Part shown: positions 1 to 8,289 of the stretch, piece after piece
Position numbering within the stretch: position 1 is the first letter of the stretch
Layout: the number at the start of each line of letters is the position of its first letter
Assembly: GCF_900104685.1 (NCBI RefSeq)
Contig: NZ_LT629755.1
Span: 372,001 to 436,000, forward strand
Origin: Agromyces flavus
Lineage (GTDB): Bacteria; Actinomycetota; Actinomycetes; Actinomycetales; Microbacteriaceae
Reading direction: 5' to 3'
DNA length: 64,000 bases
Program-made: the position numbers and the translations under genes
The notes under the pieces: generated by a model
Database searches by the model: none
What the model was told of the DNA's origin: nothing
Seen by the model: only the letters and a program-made list of their open reading frames with translations

Positions 1-344
1 CGCTGGCGGCCCACCCGCGGATCGGGGAACGCGCCGCCGGCGACGGTGCCGCCGAGCGGTTCTCGCGGTCGGAGCAGGCTGCGGCGGCCGACGCCGACGA
101 TGCGCGGCTCGCCGCCGCCATCGCTCAGGGCAATCGCGACTACGAGGCGCGCTTCGGCCGGATCTTCCTGATCCGCGCCGCGGGGCGGACGCGCGCCGAG
201 ATCCTCGAAGAGCTGCACCGGCGGCTCGGCCTCGACGACGGCGCCGAACTCGCGGTCGTGGGCGAGCAGCTCCGAGAGATCGCTCTGCTGCGGCTCAGGT
301 CGCTGCACGCCGACGCAGCCGCGCCCATCGGGACGCCGTCGTGA
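1..344 (+). CDS. uraD: 2-oxo-4-hydroxy-4-carboxy-5-ureidoimidazoline (OHCU) decarboxylase, 5'-truncated by the window edge
   Basis: This enzyme decarboxylates OHCU to S-allantoin, the last step of urate breakdown. Only the C-terminal ~113 residues are present, read from position 3. They contain HPRIG near the start and the NRDYEARFGRIFLI stretch, both typical of OHCU decarboxylases, followed by the helical C-terminus. The stop (342-344) overlaps the GTG start of uraH by 3 nt, and uricase follows, so the three genes that turn urate into allantoin lie in one operon. The family assignment rests on these motifs plus the neighbours. The upstream part of the operon is outside the window. Confidence 0.9.
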   Translation, partial: LAAHPRIGERAAGDGAAERFSRSEQAAAADADDARLAAAIAQGNRDYEARFGRIFLIRAAGRTRAEILEELHRRLGLDDGAELAVVGEQLREIALLRLRSLHADAAAPIGTPS

Positions 345-679
345 CGACGCGCAGCCACGTCACCAGTCACGTGCTCGACGCCACGCTGGGTCGGCCGGCA
401 CAGGGCCTCTCGATCCGGCTCGACGCCCTCCACGATGGAACCTGGTCGACGCTCGCGGAGGCGAGCACCGACGCCGACGGTCGGGTCGCCGACCTCGGAC
501 CCGCGCAGCTGGGCGCGGGCGTCTACCGGGTCGTGTTCGACACCGCCGCCTACTTCGGCGATCGACCCTCGTTCTACCCCGAGGTGTCGGTCGCGTTCGA
601 GGTGGCCGACACCACGGAGCACTACCACATTCCACTGCTGCTGAGCCCGTTCGCGTACTCGACCTATCGCGGCAGCTGA
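341..679 (+). CDS. uraH: 5-hydroxyisourate hydrolase (transthyretin-like)
   Basis: This enzyme hydrolyses 5-hydroxyisourate, the product of uricase, to OHCU for UraD. The 112-residue length is normal for the family. The N-terminal SHVLDATLGRPA segment and the C-terminal HIPLLLSPFAYSTYRGS end are diagnostic; the final YRGS is the conserved tetrapeptide of HIU hydrolases. The GTG start is chosen because it overlaps the uraD stop (GTGA) and gives the conserved N-terminus, which suggests translational coupling. Uricase follows after 23 nt. Nothing in the sequence looks damaged. Confidence 0.95.
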   Translation: MTTRSHVTSHVLDATLGRPAQGLSIRLDALHDGTWSTLAEASTDADGRVADLGPAQLGAGVYRVVFDTAAYFGDRPSFYPEVSVAFEVADTTEHYHIPLLLSPFAYSTYRGS

Positions 680-702
680 GCATCGAGGCGCGAGGAGCGG
701 CG

Positions 703-1608
703 ATGGCGATCATCCTGGGCGACAACCGGTACGGCAAGGCCGAGAACCGCATCGTGCGCATCTTCCGGGACGAGTCGCGGCACGAGATCCGCGACCTCAA
801 CGTCTCGACGGCGCTGCGAGGCGACTTCGCGGCAGCGCACCTCGTGGGAGACCAGTCCAACGTGCTGCCGACCGACACCCAGAAGCAGACGGCGTACGCC
901 TTCGCCAAGCAGAAGCCCCTCGGAACGATCGAGTCGTACGGGCTCGACCTCGCACGCCATTTCGTCGACGACGTGCCCCCGGTCACGGGCGCGCGCGTGG
1001 AGATCGAGGAGTACGCGTGGGAGCGCGTGCGGGTCGGCGGCGTCGAGGCCGACCACACCTGGGTGCGGCGGGGCCAGGAGGTGCGCACCGCGTCGATCAC
1101 GGTCGAGGGCTCAGGCGATGACCGCCGGACGTGGGTGACGGGCGGACTCAAGGACCTCGTCATCCTGAAGTCGACCGGATCGGAGTTCCACGGCTTCCTC
1201 GTCGACCGGTACACCGTGCTGCAGCCCACGACCGACCGGATCATGGCGACCTCGCTCGTCGCCAAGTGGCGATTCGCGCATGCCGAGGTGGACTGGGACG
1301 CCGCGTACGCCGGGATCCGCCGGATACTCGTCGAGCAGTACGCCACCGTGCAGTCGCTCGCCCTGCAGCAGACGCTCTACGAGATGGGCCGCGCCGTGCT
1401 CGAGGCGTACGACGAGGTGGTCGAGGTGCGTCTGTCGGCGCCGAACAAGCACCACTTCCTCTACGACCTGTCACCGTTCGGCATCGAGAATCCGGGCGAG
1501 GTGTTCCACGCCGACGATCGCCCGTACGGGCTGATCCAGGCCAGCGTGCTGCGCGACGACGCGCCGGACCCCGGACCGGCTTGGGACGCCTACACGGGAC
1601 TGGTCTGA
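703..1608 (+). CDS. uox: Urate oxidase (uricase)
   Basis: This cofactor-free oxidase converts urate and O2 to 5-hydroxyisourate and H2O2. The 301-residue protein matches the family length. It starts with ILGDNRYGKAENRIVRI, which carries the catalytic-lysine region, and contains the TDTQKQTAYAFAK segment with the conserved threonine expected in the active site. The second tunnelling-fold half includes HHFLYDLSPFGIENPGEVF, another conserved stretch. A GAGGAG ribosome-binding site lies 6 nt before the ATG. It is the third gene of the urate operon and converges with the WXG100 gene, whose stop is only 6 nt away. Confidence 0.96.
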   Translation: MAIILGDNRYGKAENRIVRIFRDESRHEIRDLNVSTALRGDFAAAHLVGDQSNVLPTDTQKQTAYAFAKQKPLGTIESYGLDLARHFVDDVPPVTGARVEIEEYAWERVRVGGVEADHTWVRRGQEVRTASITVEGSGDDRRTWVTGGLKDLVILKSTGSEFHGFLVDRYTVLQPTTDRIMATSLVAKWRFAHAEVDWDAAYAGIRRILVEQYATVQSLALQQTLYEMGRAVLEAYDEVVEVRLSAPNKHHFLYDLSPFGIENPGEVFHADDRPYGLIQASVLRDDAPDPGPAWDAYTGLV

Positions 1609-1614
1609 GACCGC

Positions 1615-1905
1615 CTAGCGCAGGAACAGGCGCGCATTGGCCTGCTCGGCCTCGGCGTAGTGCGCGCCGGCGGCGCCGAGCGCCTGGCTCAGGCCCGACA
1701 GGCTCTCCTCGACGTGCTGCTGCGTCATCCGCCAGTCGTCGACTGCGGCCTGAAAGGCGGTGGACGCCTGACCGGTCCATGATCCCTGCAGTCCGCCGAG
1801 TTGCGCGAGCAGCGAGCCCACCTCGGAGCGGATCCGCCCGATGGTGCCCTGCACGCTCTGGGTGGCCATCTGCACCTGTTCGCTGTCGACCTGGTATCGC
1901 GTCAT
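1615..1905 (-). CDS. WXG100 (ESAT-6-like) family small secreted protein
   Basis: This 96-residue helical-hairpin protein has the SWTGQAS turn near residue 43, the Trp-X-Gly signature of the WXG100 family. Such proteins usually leave the cell as dimers through type VII secretion (EccC-dependent). A helix of Q/V/I residues precedes the WXG and a second helix follows it. No second WXG100 gene or secretion component is adjacent, so the partner and export machinery are elsewhere or absent. A GAAGGGA ribosome-binding site precedes the ATG, and a TAGCGT -10-like box lies about 35 nt upstream. The family call is firm; the function of this member is not known. Confidence 0.88.
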   Translation of the reverse strand: MTRYQVDSEQVQMATQSVQGTIGRIRSEVGSLLAQLGGLQGSWTGQASTAFQAAVDDWRMTQQHVEESLSGLSQALGAAGAHYAEAEQANARLFLR

Positions 1906-2051
1906 CGTGTTCCCTTCGCTCGGTGTACGTCGGCAACGCTAGGCCGGGGGAGTCGGCGGGCGGGTGCGGGGCGCGACATCCGTCGTGCCGTCTTCGCGGC
2001 GGGCCGCTGTGGAGGAGCGGTCCGGAACGGGCGTTCGGCGGCCTGCCCGGA

Positions 2052-3911
2052 TCAGGCCGGCACGACGGGCTGCGGCGCCGCCGCGGAGCCCGCCAGCGGC
2101 AGGGCCACTCGGAACGTCGCGCCGCCGCCGGGCGTCTCGACCACGTCGACGTGGCCGTTGTGGGCGGCGACGATCGACGAGACGATCGCGAGTCCGAGGC
2201 CCGAGCCGCCGGTCTCGCGCGTGCGCGAGGTGTCCGCGCGCCAGAAGCGCTGGAAGATCTTCTCCCTGATCTGGGCGGGCACGCCCTCGCCGTGGTCGAC
2301 GATCTCGAGCATGGCTCGCTCGGCGACGTCGTCGATCGACACGCGGATCTCGATCGGGCTGTCCTCGGGCGTGAAGCGCATCGCGTTGCCCATGAGGTTG
2401 GTGATCACCTGCCGGATCTTGTTCTCCTCGGCGAGCACCACGGCGCGCCGCACGGGCACCGTCGGCGGGTCTCCCGGCAGCGGGCCGGTCATCGCCGCGT
2501 CGTCGCCGCCGCCGACACCCGCGTTCGCATTCGCCGAGCGGCCGATCGCGGCGGCGGCGCGCGCCTCGGCGCGAGCCGCTCGCGTGCCGTTTGACGAGCC
2601 TCGCCCGCCGCGTCGTGCACGCGGTGTCGCGCCGCCCGCGACCGCGGCGTCGACGGCCGCGGGCGTCCGGCGACCCCGGAGTCGCGCCAGCGTGGCTCCG
2701 GCGAGCGCGATGGGCCCGGCCGTGCTGCGCGCCGGCGCCGCGTCGAGGTCGACCTCGACGTCGACGGGGACGACCTCGATCGAGTCGGTCCGCAGGTCCT
2801 CGGGCGCGATGACCGTCACCGTGCGGCCGGGGTTGGCCGCCATGGCGTCGAGCGCCGCGTCGCGGGCGAGCGGCACGAGGTCGACCTCGGCGAGGTCGAG
2901 GGGCTTCGCCTCATCGAGGCGCGCGAGCGCGAGCAGGTCCTCGACGAGGCCGCCCATCCGGATGGCCTCCTTCTCGATCCGGTCCATGGCCTGCGCCACG
3001 TCATCGGGGGACTGCAGGGCGCCCATGCGGTAGAGCTCGGCGTAGCCGCGCACCGAGACGAGCGGCGTGCGGAGCTCGTGCGAGGCATCCCCGACGAACC
3101 GGCGCATCTGGTCGATCGTGCGCGCGCGGTCGCGGAAGGCGCGGTCGATGCGGTTGAGCATCGTGTTGAGCGAGCGATTGAGGCGCCCGACCTCGGTGTT
3201 CGGCGTGGCGCCGCCGAGCCGCTGGCTGAAGTCGCCGTCGGCGATCGCCGCGGCCGTGCGCTCCACCTCGCGCAGCGGCATGAACGTCGAGGTGACCAGC
3301 ATGCGCGTGAGCAGCGCGCCCACGAGGACGACGCCCAGGCCGAAGCCGAGGAAGATCGTCAGGTACGCCGCGAGGAGCCGCTCGGTGTCCTGCGACGAGA
3401 TCGCGAGGATGATGGGCGCGAGACGGCCGCGCTCATCGGCCTCCATGAGTGCGTAGACGCCGCGGAAGGTGGGCTCCCCGTTGGCGTCCGACAGCGAGAA
3501 CACGCGGTAGTCGCCGCCGTTGTTCTGCCGGACGACGTCGGCCTGCGTGAGGTGCTCGGGCAGGTTCGGGTAGGTGGACCGATCGCGATTCGCCCAGTTG
3601 TGGCCGCGGAAGTCGCCCGTCTCGGGGTCGTACACCGCCACGAAGACGTCGTCGGAGGAGCTGAAGTCCAGGCCGCTGAGGTTGGCGTCGTCGTCGGGCT
3701 CGGCGCCGTCCTGCGTGAAGTACTTGTAGTAGTCGCCCGATGCGATCGCGCTGAGCTTCGATTCGAGTTGGCTCTCGACGTAGCTGCGCAGCATGGCCGC
3801 CGTGCCGATGCCGGACACGAGCAGGCCCAGCGTCAGCATGAGCACGGTGACGCCCGTGATCTTGGTCCGGAGCGAGATCCGGTTCCAGCGGTCGGCGAGG
3901 GTCTGGTGCAT
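2052..3911 (-). CDS. Membrane sensor histidine kinase (two-component system) with a long insert
   Basis: The 619-residue kinase is paired with the OmpR-type regulator encoded 41 nt upstream. In order it has a transmembrane helix (~20-40), an extracytoplasmic sensor region (~41-168), a second transmembrane helix (~180-205), a HAMP linker with a REVERTAAAIADGDFS segment, a HisKA domain with phospho-acceptor His278 in ASHELRTPL, and an HATPase domain with the N box (NKIRQVITNLMGNA), DHGEGVP and GLGLAIV. About 110 residues rich in Ala, Arg and Gly (~375-488) interrupt the start of the ATPase domain; normal kinases have nearly nothing there. A TAGACT box lies 9 nt before the ATG. The stimulus cannot be read from the sequence. 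Confidence 0.93.
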   Translation of the reverse strand: MHQTLADRWNRISLRTKITGVTVLMLTLGLLVSGIGTAAMLRSYVESQLESKLSAIASGDYYKYFTQDGAEPDDDANLSGLDFSSSDDVFVAVYDPETGDFRGHNWANRDRSTYPNLPEHLTQADVVRQNNGGDYRVFSLSDANGEPTFRGVYALMEADERGRLAPIILAISSQDTERLLAAYLTIFLGFGLGVVLVGALLTRMLVTSTFMPLREVERTAAAIADGDFSQRLGGATPNTEVGRLNRSLNTMLNRIDRAFRDRARTIDQMRRFVGDASHELRTPLVSVRGYAELYRMGALQSPDDVAQAMDRIEKEAIRMGGLVEDLLALARLDEAKPLDLAEVDLVPLARDAALDAMAANPGRTVTVIAPEDLRTDSIEVVPVDVEVDLDAAPARSTAGPIALAGATLARLRGRRTPAAVDAAVAGGATPRARRGGRGSSNGTRAARAEARAAAAIGRSANANAGVGGGDDAAMTGPLPGDPPTVPVRRAVVLAEENKIRQVITNLMGNAMRFTPEDSPIEIRVSIDDVAERAMLEIVDHGEGVPAQIREKIFQRFWRADTSRTRETGGSGLGLAIVSSIVAAHNGHVDVVETPGGGATFRVALPLAGSAAAPQPVVPA

Positions 3912-3952
3912 GGCGGGCCGAGTCTACGCAGGCACCCTGTACCGGGCCTGTG

Positions 3953-4645
3953 CTACGACTTCGACGACTTGAGCATGTAGCCGAAGCCGCGCTTGGTCTG
4001 GATGAGCGGCTCGGAGGAGTGCTGGTCGAGCTTGCGCCGGAGGTACGAGATGTAGCTCTCGACGATGCCGGCGTCGCCGTTGAAGTCGTACTCCCACACG
4101 TGGTCGAGGATCTGCGCCTTCGACAGCACGCGGTTGGGGTTGAGCATGAGGTAGCGCAGCAGCTTGAACTCGGTGGGCGAGAGCTCGACGGGCACGTCGC
4201 CGACGAGCACCTCGTGCGTGTCCTGGTCCATCGTCAGCTCGCCCGTGCGGATGACGGCGTCCTCTTCGGCGTGCATCGTGCGGCGCAGGATGGCGCGGAT
4301 TCGCGCCACGATCTCGTCGAGGCTGAAGGGCTTGGTGACGTAGTCGTCGCCGCCCACCGTCAGTCCCGTGATCTTGTCCTCGGTGTCGTCCTTCGCGGTG
4401 AGGAAGAGGATCGGCGCGGTGTAGCCCGCCGAGCGGAGGCGCTTGGTGACGCCGAAGCCGTTCATGTCGGGCAGCATCACGTCGAGGATGATGAGATCGG
4501 GTTCCTCCTCGAGCACCGCCGAGATGGTCTGGGCGCCATTGGCGACGGCGCGCACCGCGAAGCCCGCGAACCGCAAGCTGGTGGTGAGCAGGTCGCGGAT
4601 GTTGGGCTCGTCGTCGACGATCAGGATGCGGGGTCCGTCGCTCAT
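3953..4645 (-). CDS. OmpR/PhoB-family response regulator
   Basis: The 230-residue protein has a receiver domain (phospho-acceptor Asp55 in LIILDVMLPD, acidic pair in VDDEPN, Lys in LTAKDD) and a C-terminal winged-helix DNA-binding domain (~130-228, with ELSPTEFKLLRYLM and the recognition-helix SYISYLRRKLD). It is the partner of the adjacent kinase and probably activates or represses promoters as a dimer. The ATG at 4645 gives the conserved MSDGPRILIVDDEP start; the long in-frame extension upstream is rejected because it runs through the neighbouring regulator. Its target genes are not evident. Confidence 0.95.
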   Translation of the reverse strand: MSDGPRILIVDDEPNIRDLLTTSLRFAGFAVRAVANGAQTISAVLEEEPDLIILDVMLPDMNGFGVTKRLRSAGYTAPILFLTAKDDTEDKITGLTVGGDDYVTKPFSLDEIVARIRAILRRTMHAEEDAVIRTGELTMDQDTHEVLVGDVPVELSPTEFKLLRYLMLNPNRVLSKAQILDHVWEYDFNGDAGIVESYISYLRRKLDQHSSEPLIQTKRGFGYMLKSSKS

Positions 4646-4704
4646 ACCCACGATTCTGCTGCGCGTTGGCTGGAACCGGGCTGGGAATTCGTTGGGCCGG
4701 CGGG

Positions 4705-5376
4705 TCAGGCCCCCGCGATGCGGATGCAGCAGCGCCCCGCTCCGGGGTCCAGGTGCACGCGCGCGGGGTCGTCGCCGACGCCCGCCGCCATGCCGCAGAC
4801 GAGCGAGTGGTTGAGCGCGCAGACGACGTCCTGGTGCTCCTGCGCGAGCACGTGGAACGGGCAGACCCCCAGCACGACGTCGTCGCCCTCGGCGGTCGGC
4901 TCCATTCCCGCGCGCTCGAGCGCGTCGTCGAGATCGGCGGATGCCTCGGCCAGGCGTGCTCCCTCGCTGGCGGCGGCGGCCCGGAGTGCGGTCACGACCG
5001 CGTCGCGGGCCGGACGGGAGTCGGCGGTCGCGATGGCCTCGGCCATGATGCGGCCGGCGAGCTCGTATCGGCGCCGGGGCAGCTCGACGGAGAGATCGCC
5101 TGCCGCACGCCGGTAGAGCTTCGCCGGGCGGCCCTGACCCGGACCGGTGCGTGCGCCCAACCGCCGGGCCTCGACGTCGAGGAGGCCCTCGCCGGCCAGG
5201 CGCGTGAGGTGGAACGCGGCCGTGCTGCGAGGCACCTCGAGTGCGGCCGCCACGGCGTCGCGGCCGAGCGGCTCGGGGCTGCGAACCACGAGGTCGTAGA
5301 CGCGTCGGCGAAGCGGGTCGGCCAGTGCGGAGATCGCGCTGACGCGCCGTTCGAAGTCGCCTGCACTGGACGTCAT
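4705..5376 (-). CDS. HTH (ArsR/SufR-like) transcriptional regulator with a cysteine-rich C-terminal sensor domain
   Basis: The 223-residue protein has an N-terminal winged helix (~12-95; ALADPLRRRVYDLV, then the recognition region VPRSTAAFHLTRL). Its C-terminal domain carries five cysteines: C172 (in VCPFH), C186, C194 and the pair C216-C217 near the end. The layout resembles SufR-type repressors, which hold an Fe-S cluster through C-terminal cysteines, so a cluster or metal sensor is a reasonable inference, but cluster binding is not proven by sequence. The gene is divergent from folE with 84 nt between them. A TCAA-N6-TTGA palindrome overlapping the folE -35 box (5397-5410) is the obvious operator, so it probably controls the folE operon and perhaps itself. 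Confidence 0.85.
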   Translation of the reverse strand: MTSSAGDFERRVSAISALADPLRRRVYDLVVRSPEPLGRDAVAAALEVPRSTAAFHLTRLAGEGLLDVEARRLGARTGPGQGRPAKLYRRAAGDLSVELPRRRYELAGRIMAEAIATADSRPARDAVVTALRAAAASEGARLAEASADLDDALERAGMEPTAEGDDVVLGVCPFHVLAQEHQDVVCALNHSLVCGMAAGVGDDPARVHLDPGAGRCCIRIAGA

Positions 5377-5396
5377 CGGACACCCGCTCTCTAAAA

Positions 5397-5435
5397 TCAA
5401 TAACCCTTGACAAAAGAGTGGCACACGCCTAGCGT
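5397..5435 (+). promoter_or_regulatory. folE operon promoter with overlapping palindromic operator
   Basis: A -35 box TTGACA (5407-5412) and a -10 box TAGCGT (5430-5435) are separated by exactly 17 nt. The perfect inverted repeat TCAA-N6-TTGA (5397-5410) covers the -35 box, so a bound repressor would block RNA polymerase. The cyanobacterial SufR operator has the comparable CAAC-N6-GTTG form. The position between folE and the cysteine-rich HTH gene makes that regulator the likely ligand. Confidence 0.7.
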
Positions 5436-5460
5436 CGGGCACAAGGGAAGGGGGCGTGCG

Positions 5461-6114
5461 ATGACCTCGATCGAGCTCGTCGAGCCGGGTGCCGAGCGGC
5501 CGCGGCTCCACGCCGTCGAGGTCGCCGGCGGGTCCGAGACCGACCGTCCGCGGCCCGTCGACCGCGACCGCGCGGCGGCCGCCGTCGCCGACCTGCTCGA
5601 GGCGCTCGGTCGCGACATCCGCTCGCCGCATCTGGCCGACACGCCGCGCCGGGTCGCCGACGCGTTCGCCGAGATGCTCACGCCACGCCCGTTCGCCCCC
5701 ACCAGCTTCGCCAACGACGAGGGCTACGACGACCTCGTCGTGGTCGCCGGCATCCCGTTCGACTCGCTGTGCGAGCACCACCTTCTGCCGTTCAGCGGAG
5801 TCGCGCACGTGGGCTACGTTCCCGGCGATCGGCTGGTCGGGCTGTCGAAGCTCGCCCGCGTCGTCGAGCACTTCGCGCGCGACCTCCAGGTGCAGGAACG
5901 GCTCACCCGCCAGGTGGTCGGCTGGCTCGACGACGAGCTCGACCCGCGCGGCGTCGGAGTCGTGATCGAGGCCGAGCACCTGTGCATGTCGCTGCGCGGC
6001 GTGCAGGCGCGCGGCACGCGGACGGTGACCAGCGCCTACAGCGGAGTGGTCCACGACGATGCGCGCACTCGCGCCGAGTTCCTCGCGCGCTGTCGCGCGG
6101 GCGGCGCGGCCTGA
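5461..6114 (+). CDS. folE: GTP cyclohydrolase I
   Basis: The enzyme opens GTP to 7,8-dihydroneopterin triphosphate, the entry step to folate and other pterins. The 217-residue protein has zinc ligands C104 and H107 (in SLCEHHLLPF) and C175 (in EHLCMSLRG), with the same 3- and 71-residue spacing as in the E. coli enzyme. It also keeps the PGDRLVGLSKLARVV and QVQERLT segments. The ATG at 5461 is chosen because it follows a GGGAAGGGGG ribosome-binding site and a well-formed promoter; the in-frame upstream codons lie inside that promoter. It heads an operon with an FAD oxidoreductase, a FolP2-like protein and a RibD-like reductase, and not the usual ftsH-folE-folP-folB-folK order. Confidence 0.95.
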   Translation: MTSIELVEPGAERPRLHAVEVAGGSETDRPRPVDRDRAAAAVADLLEALGRDIRSPHLADTPRRVADAFAEMLTPRPFAPTSFANDEGYDDLVVVAGIPFDSLCEHHLLPFSGVAHVGYVPGDRLVGLSKLARVVEHFARDLQVQERLTRQVVGWLDDELDPRGVGVVIEAEHLCMSLRGVQARGTRTVTSAYSGVVHDDARTRAEFLARCRAGGAA

Positions 6115-6145
6115 GGTCGCGCCCGATCGGGAAGGGGTGGTTGCG

Positions 6146-7393
6146 ATGACGCAGACGGCGCGATCGCTGGTCATCATCGGTGGCGGACTCGCCGGGGCGC
6201 GGGCGGCCGAGGGGGTGCGCGAGGCCGGGTACGAAGGCCCGCTGGTGCTCGTAGGCGCCGAGGCGGTGCCGCCGTACATCCGTCCGCCGCTGTCCAAGGA
6301 GTTCCTGGCGGGCACGGACGACCGCGACGCGATCGACGTGCATCCGCGCGAGTGGTACGACGAGCATCGCGTGGAGCTGCGACTCGGCCGGCGCGCGGAG
6401 CGGCTCGATCCCCGGTCCCACCGGATCACGCTCGACGACGGGACCGGATTGCCGTACGAACGCGCGCTGCTCGCGACCGGCGCCGCGCCGAGACCGTTCG
6501 GTGGTCCGGGAGGCGACCTGGACGGCGTGCGCCTGCTGCGCACCGTCGACGATTCGATCGCACTCCGCGAGGCGCTCGAGCCGGGCGGTCGGCGCGTCGC
6601 GATCATCGGGGCCGGATGGATCGGGCTCGAGGTCGCCGCAGCGGCACGCGGCTACGGGAACGACGTGACGGTCATCGGGCTCGAGGCGGTCCCGCTCAAC
6701 GGCGCGATCGGCGACGACGCCGGCGAGGTCTTCGCGGCGCTGCACCGCGAGCACGGCGTCGACCTCCGCATGTCGACGAGCGTCGCCCGCATCGTCGGCG
6801 AGGAGGGGCGGGCGACGGGCATCGAGCTCGAGGGCGGCGACGTCGTCGCCGCCGACCTCGTGGTGGTCGGCATCGGCGCGATCCCGCGGACCGAGCTCGC
6901 CGAGGCCGCCGGCCTCGACGTCGGCCGGGGCGTCGTGGCCGATGCCGCGTTCCGCACGAGCGACCCCGACGTGCTCGCGGTCGGCGACGTCGCGAGCGTC
7001 TTCCTGCCCTTCCTCGGCACCCATCTCCGCACCGAGCATTGGGCCAACGCCGAGCACGCGGGCAAGGCCGCCGGGCGCTCGCTCGCGGGGGAGGCCGTCG
7101 AGTACGACGACATCCCGTACTTCTACACCGACCAGTACGATCTCGGCATGGAGTACTCCGGCTACGGACCGCTCGCGTCCGGTGTGGCGCCGATCTTCCG
7201 GGGCGACCGCGAGGGGCGGAAGTTCGTGGCGTTCTGGCTTCGCGACGAACGGGTCGTGGCCGGCATGAACGTGAACGTCTGGAAGGTGAACGACACGGTC
7301 CAGCAGCTGATCCGCTCGCGGGCCGTCGTGGATCCGGCGGCCCTCGCCGACCCCGCGGTACCGCTCGAGGCGCTCGCCGGCGTCGCCGGATGA
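6146..7393 (+). CDS. FAD-dependent NAD(P)H oxidoreductase, ferredoxin/rubredoxin reductase type
   Basis: The 415-residue flavoprotein has an N-terminal FAD-binding GGGLAG turn (~12-17), the YIRPPLSKEFL segment typical of ferredoxin reductases of oxygenase systems, an ATGAAPR motif, a second dinucleotide fold (IIGAGWIGLEVA, ~155) for NAD(P)H, and the AVGDVAS motif that contacts FAD. The C-terminal domain is of the reductase dimerisation type. It starts 32 nt after folE and overlaps folP2 (ATGA). In this operon it may supply electrons to a pterin-modifying step or to the cluster of the divergent regulator; both are inference. No ferredoxin gene is adjacent. Confidence 0.9.
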   Translation: MTQTARSLVIIGGGLAGARAAEGVREAGYEGPLVLVGAEAVPPYIRPPLSKEFLAGTDDRDAIDVHPREWYDEHRVELRLGRRAERLDPRSHRITLDDGTGLPYERALLATGAAPRPFGGPGGDLDGVRLLRTVDDSIALREALEPGGRRVAIIGAGWIGLEVAAAARGYGNDVTVIGLEAVPLNGAIGDDAGEVFAALHREHGVDLRMSTSVARIVGEEGRATGIELEGGDVVAADLVVVGIGAIPRTELAEAAGLDVGRGVVADAAFRTSDPDVLAVGDVASVFLPFLGTHLRTEHWANAEHAGKAAGRSLAGEAVEYDDIPYFYTDQYDLGMEYSGYGPLASGVAPIFRGDREGRKFVAFWLRDERVVAGMNVNVWKVNDTVQQLIRSRAVVDPAALADPAVPLEALAGVAG

Positions 7394-8289
7394 GCTCCGC
7401 CCCACCACCGCGCGCGCCGCGCCGCATCGGGCCGCGCACGTTCGACTTCTCGCGTCAGGTCGCCGTGATGGCCATCGTCAACCGCACGCCCGACTCGTTC
7501 TACGACCGGGGCGAGACCTTCGCACTCGACGCGGCCGTCGAGGCGGCGCACGCCGCGATCGAGGCCGGTGCCGACTGGATCGACATCGGCGGCGCGAAGT
7601 TCGCGCCCGGCCCGCCGATCCCCGTCGACGTTGAGGCCGACCGCGTGGTCCCCGTGGTCGCCGCGCTCGCCGGATCCGGCGCGGTCGTGTCGGTCGACAC
7701 GTTCCACCCCGAGGTCGCGCGGATGGCGATCCGGGCCGGCGCCCACGTGATCAACGACACCACCGGCATCCACGATCCCGCCATGGCCGATGTCGTGGCG
7801 GCGAGCGACGCGACGCTCGTCGTGACGCACAGCCTGGCCGAGCCGCGCACGGCCTTCCCGAACCCCGCGTACGGCGACGTGGTCGCCGAGGTCGCGGGCT
7901 TCCTGCGCGAGCGACTCGATGTCGCCCGCGCCCACGGCGTGCCCGACGAGCGACTCGTGATCGACCCCGGGCACGATCTCAACAAGAACACGCGGCACTC
8001 GCTCGAGCTCACCCGCCGGCTCGACGAGATCGCGGCGGTGGGTCCGCCGCTGCTCGTGGCGCTCTCGAACAAAGACTTCATCGGCGAGAGCCTCGGTCGT
8101 CGCGACCGCCGTGACCGCGTCGCGGGCTCGCTCGCGGCCGCCGTGTACTGCATCGGCAAGGGCGCGCGGATCCTGCGCGTGCACAACGTGCGCGAGACCG
8201 TCGACGCCGTCCGCATGGTCGAGGCGATCGAGGGATGGCGCGAGCCCGAGTTCCTCGAGCACAACATGCCGCCGGGGGGCGACGCATGA
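7390..8289 (+). CDS. folP2: Dihydropteroate synthase-like protein, FolP2 type
   Basis: This 299-residue TIM-barrel protein starts with MAIVNRTPDSFYDRG and continues with VSVDTFHPEVAR, HVINDTTG, VIDPGHDLNKNT and LVALSNKDFIG, a pattern matching mycobacterial FolP2 rather than FolP1. The phosphate/pterin loop that reads GGxSTRPG in true dihydropteroate synthases is GGAKFAPG here, so normal use of p-aminobenzoate is doubtful. M. leprae FolP2 is known to lack synthase activity. The gene overlaps both neighbours by 4 nt (ATGA), which implies coupled translation with the oxidoreductase and the RibD-like reductase. It probably works on the product of folE or a derivative, but the reaction is unknown. 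Confidence 0.88.
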   Translation: MSSAPPPRAPRRIGPRTFDFSRQVAVMAIVNRTPDSFYDRGETFALDAAVEAAHAAIEAGADWIDIGGAKFAPGPPIPVDVEADRVVPVVAALAGSGAVVSVDTFHPEVARMAIRAGAHVINDTTGIHDPAMADVVAASDATLVVTHSLAEPRTAFPNPAYGDVVAEVAGFLRERLDVARAHGVPDERLVIDPGHDLNKNTRHSLELTRRLDEIAAVGPPLLVALSNKDFIGESLGRRDRRDRVAGSLAAAVYCIGKGARILRVHNVRETVDAVRMVEAIEGWREPEFLEHNMPPGGDA

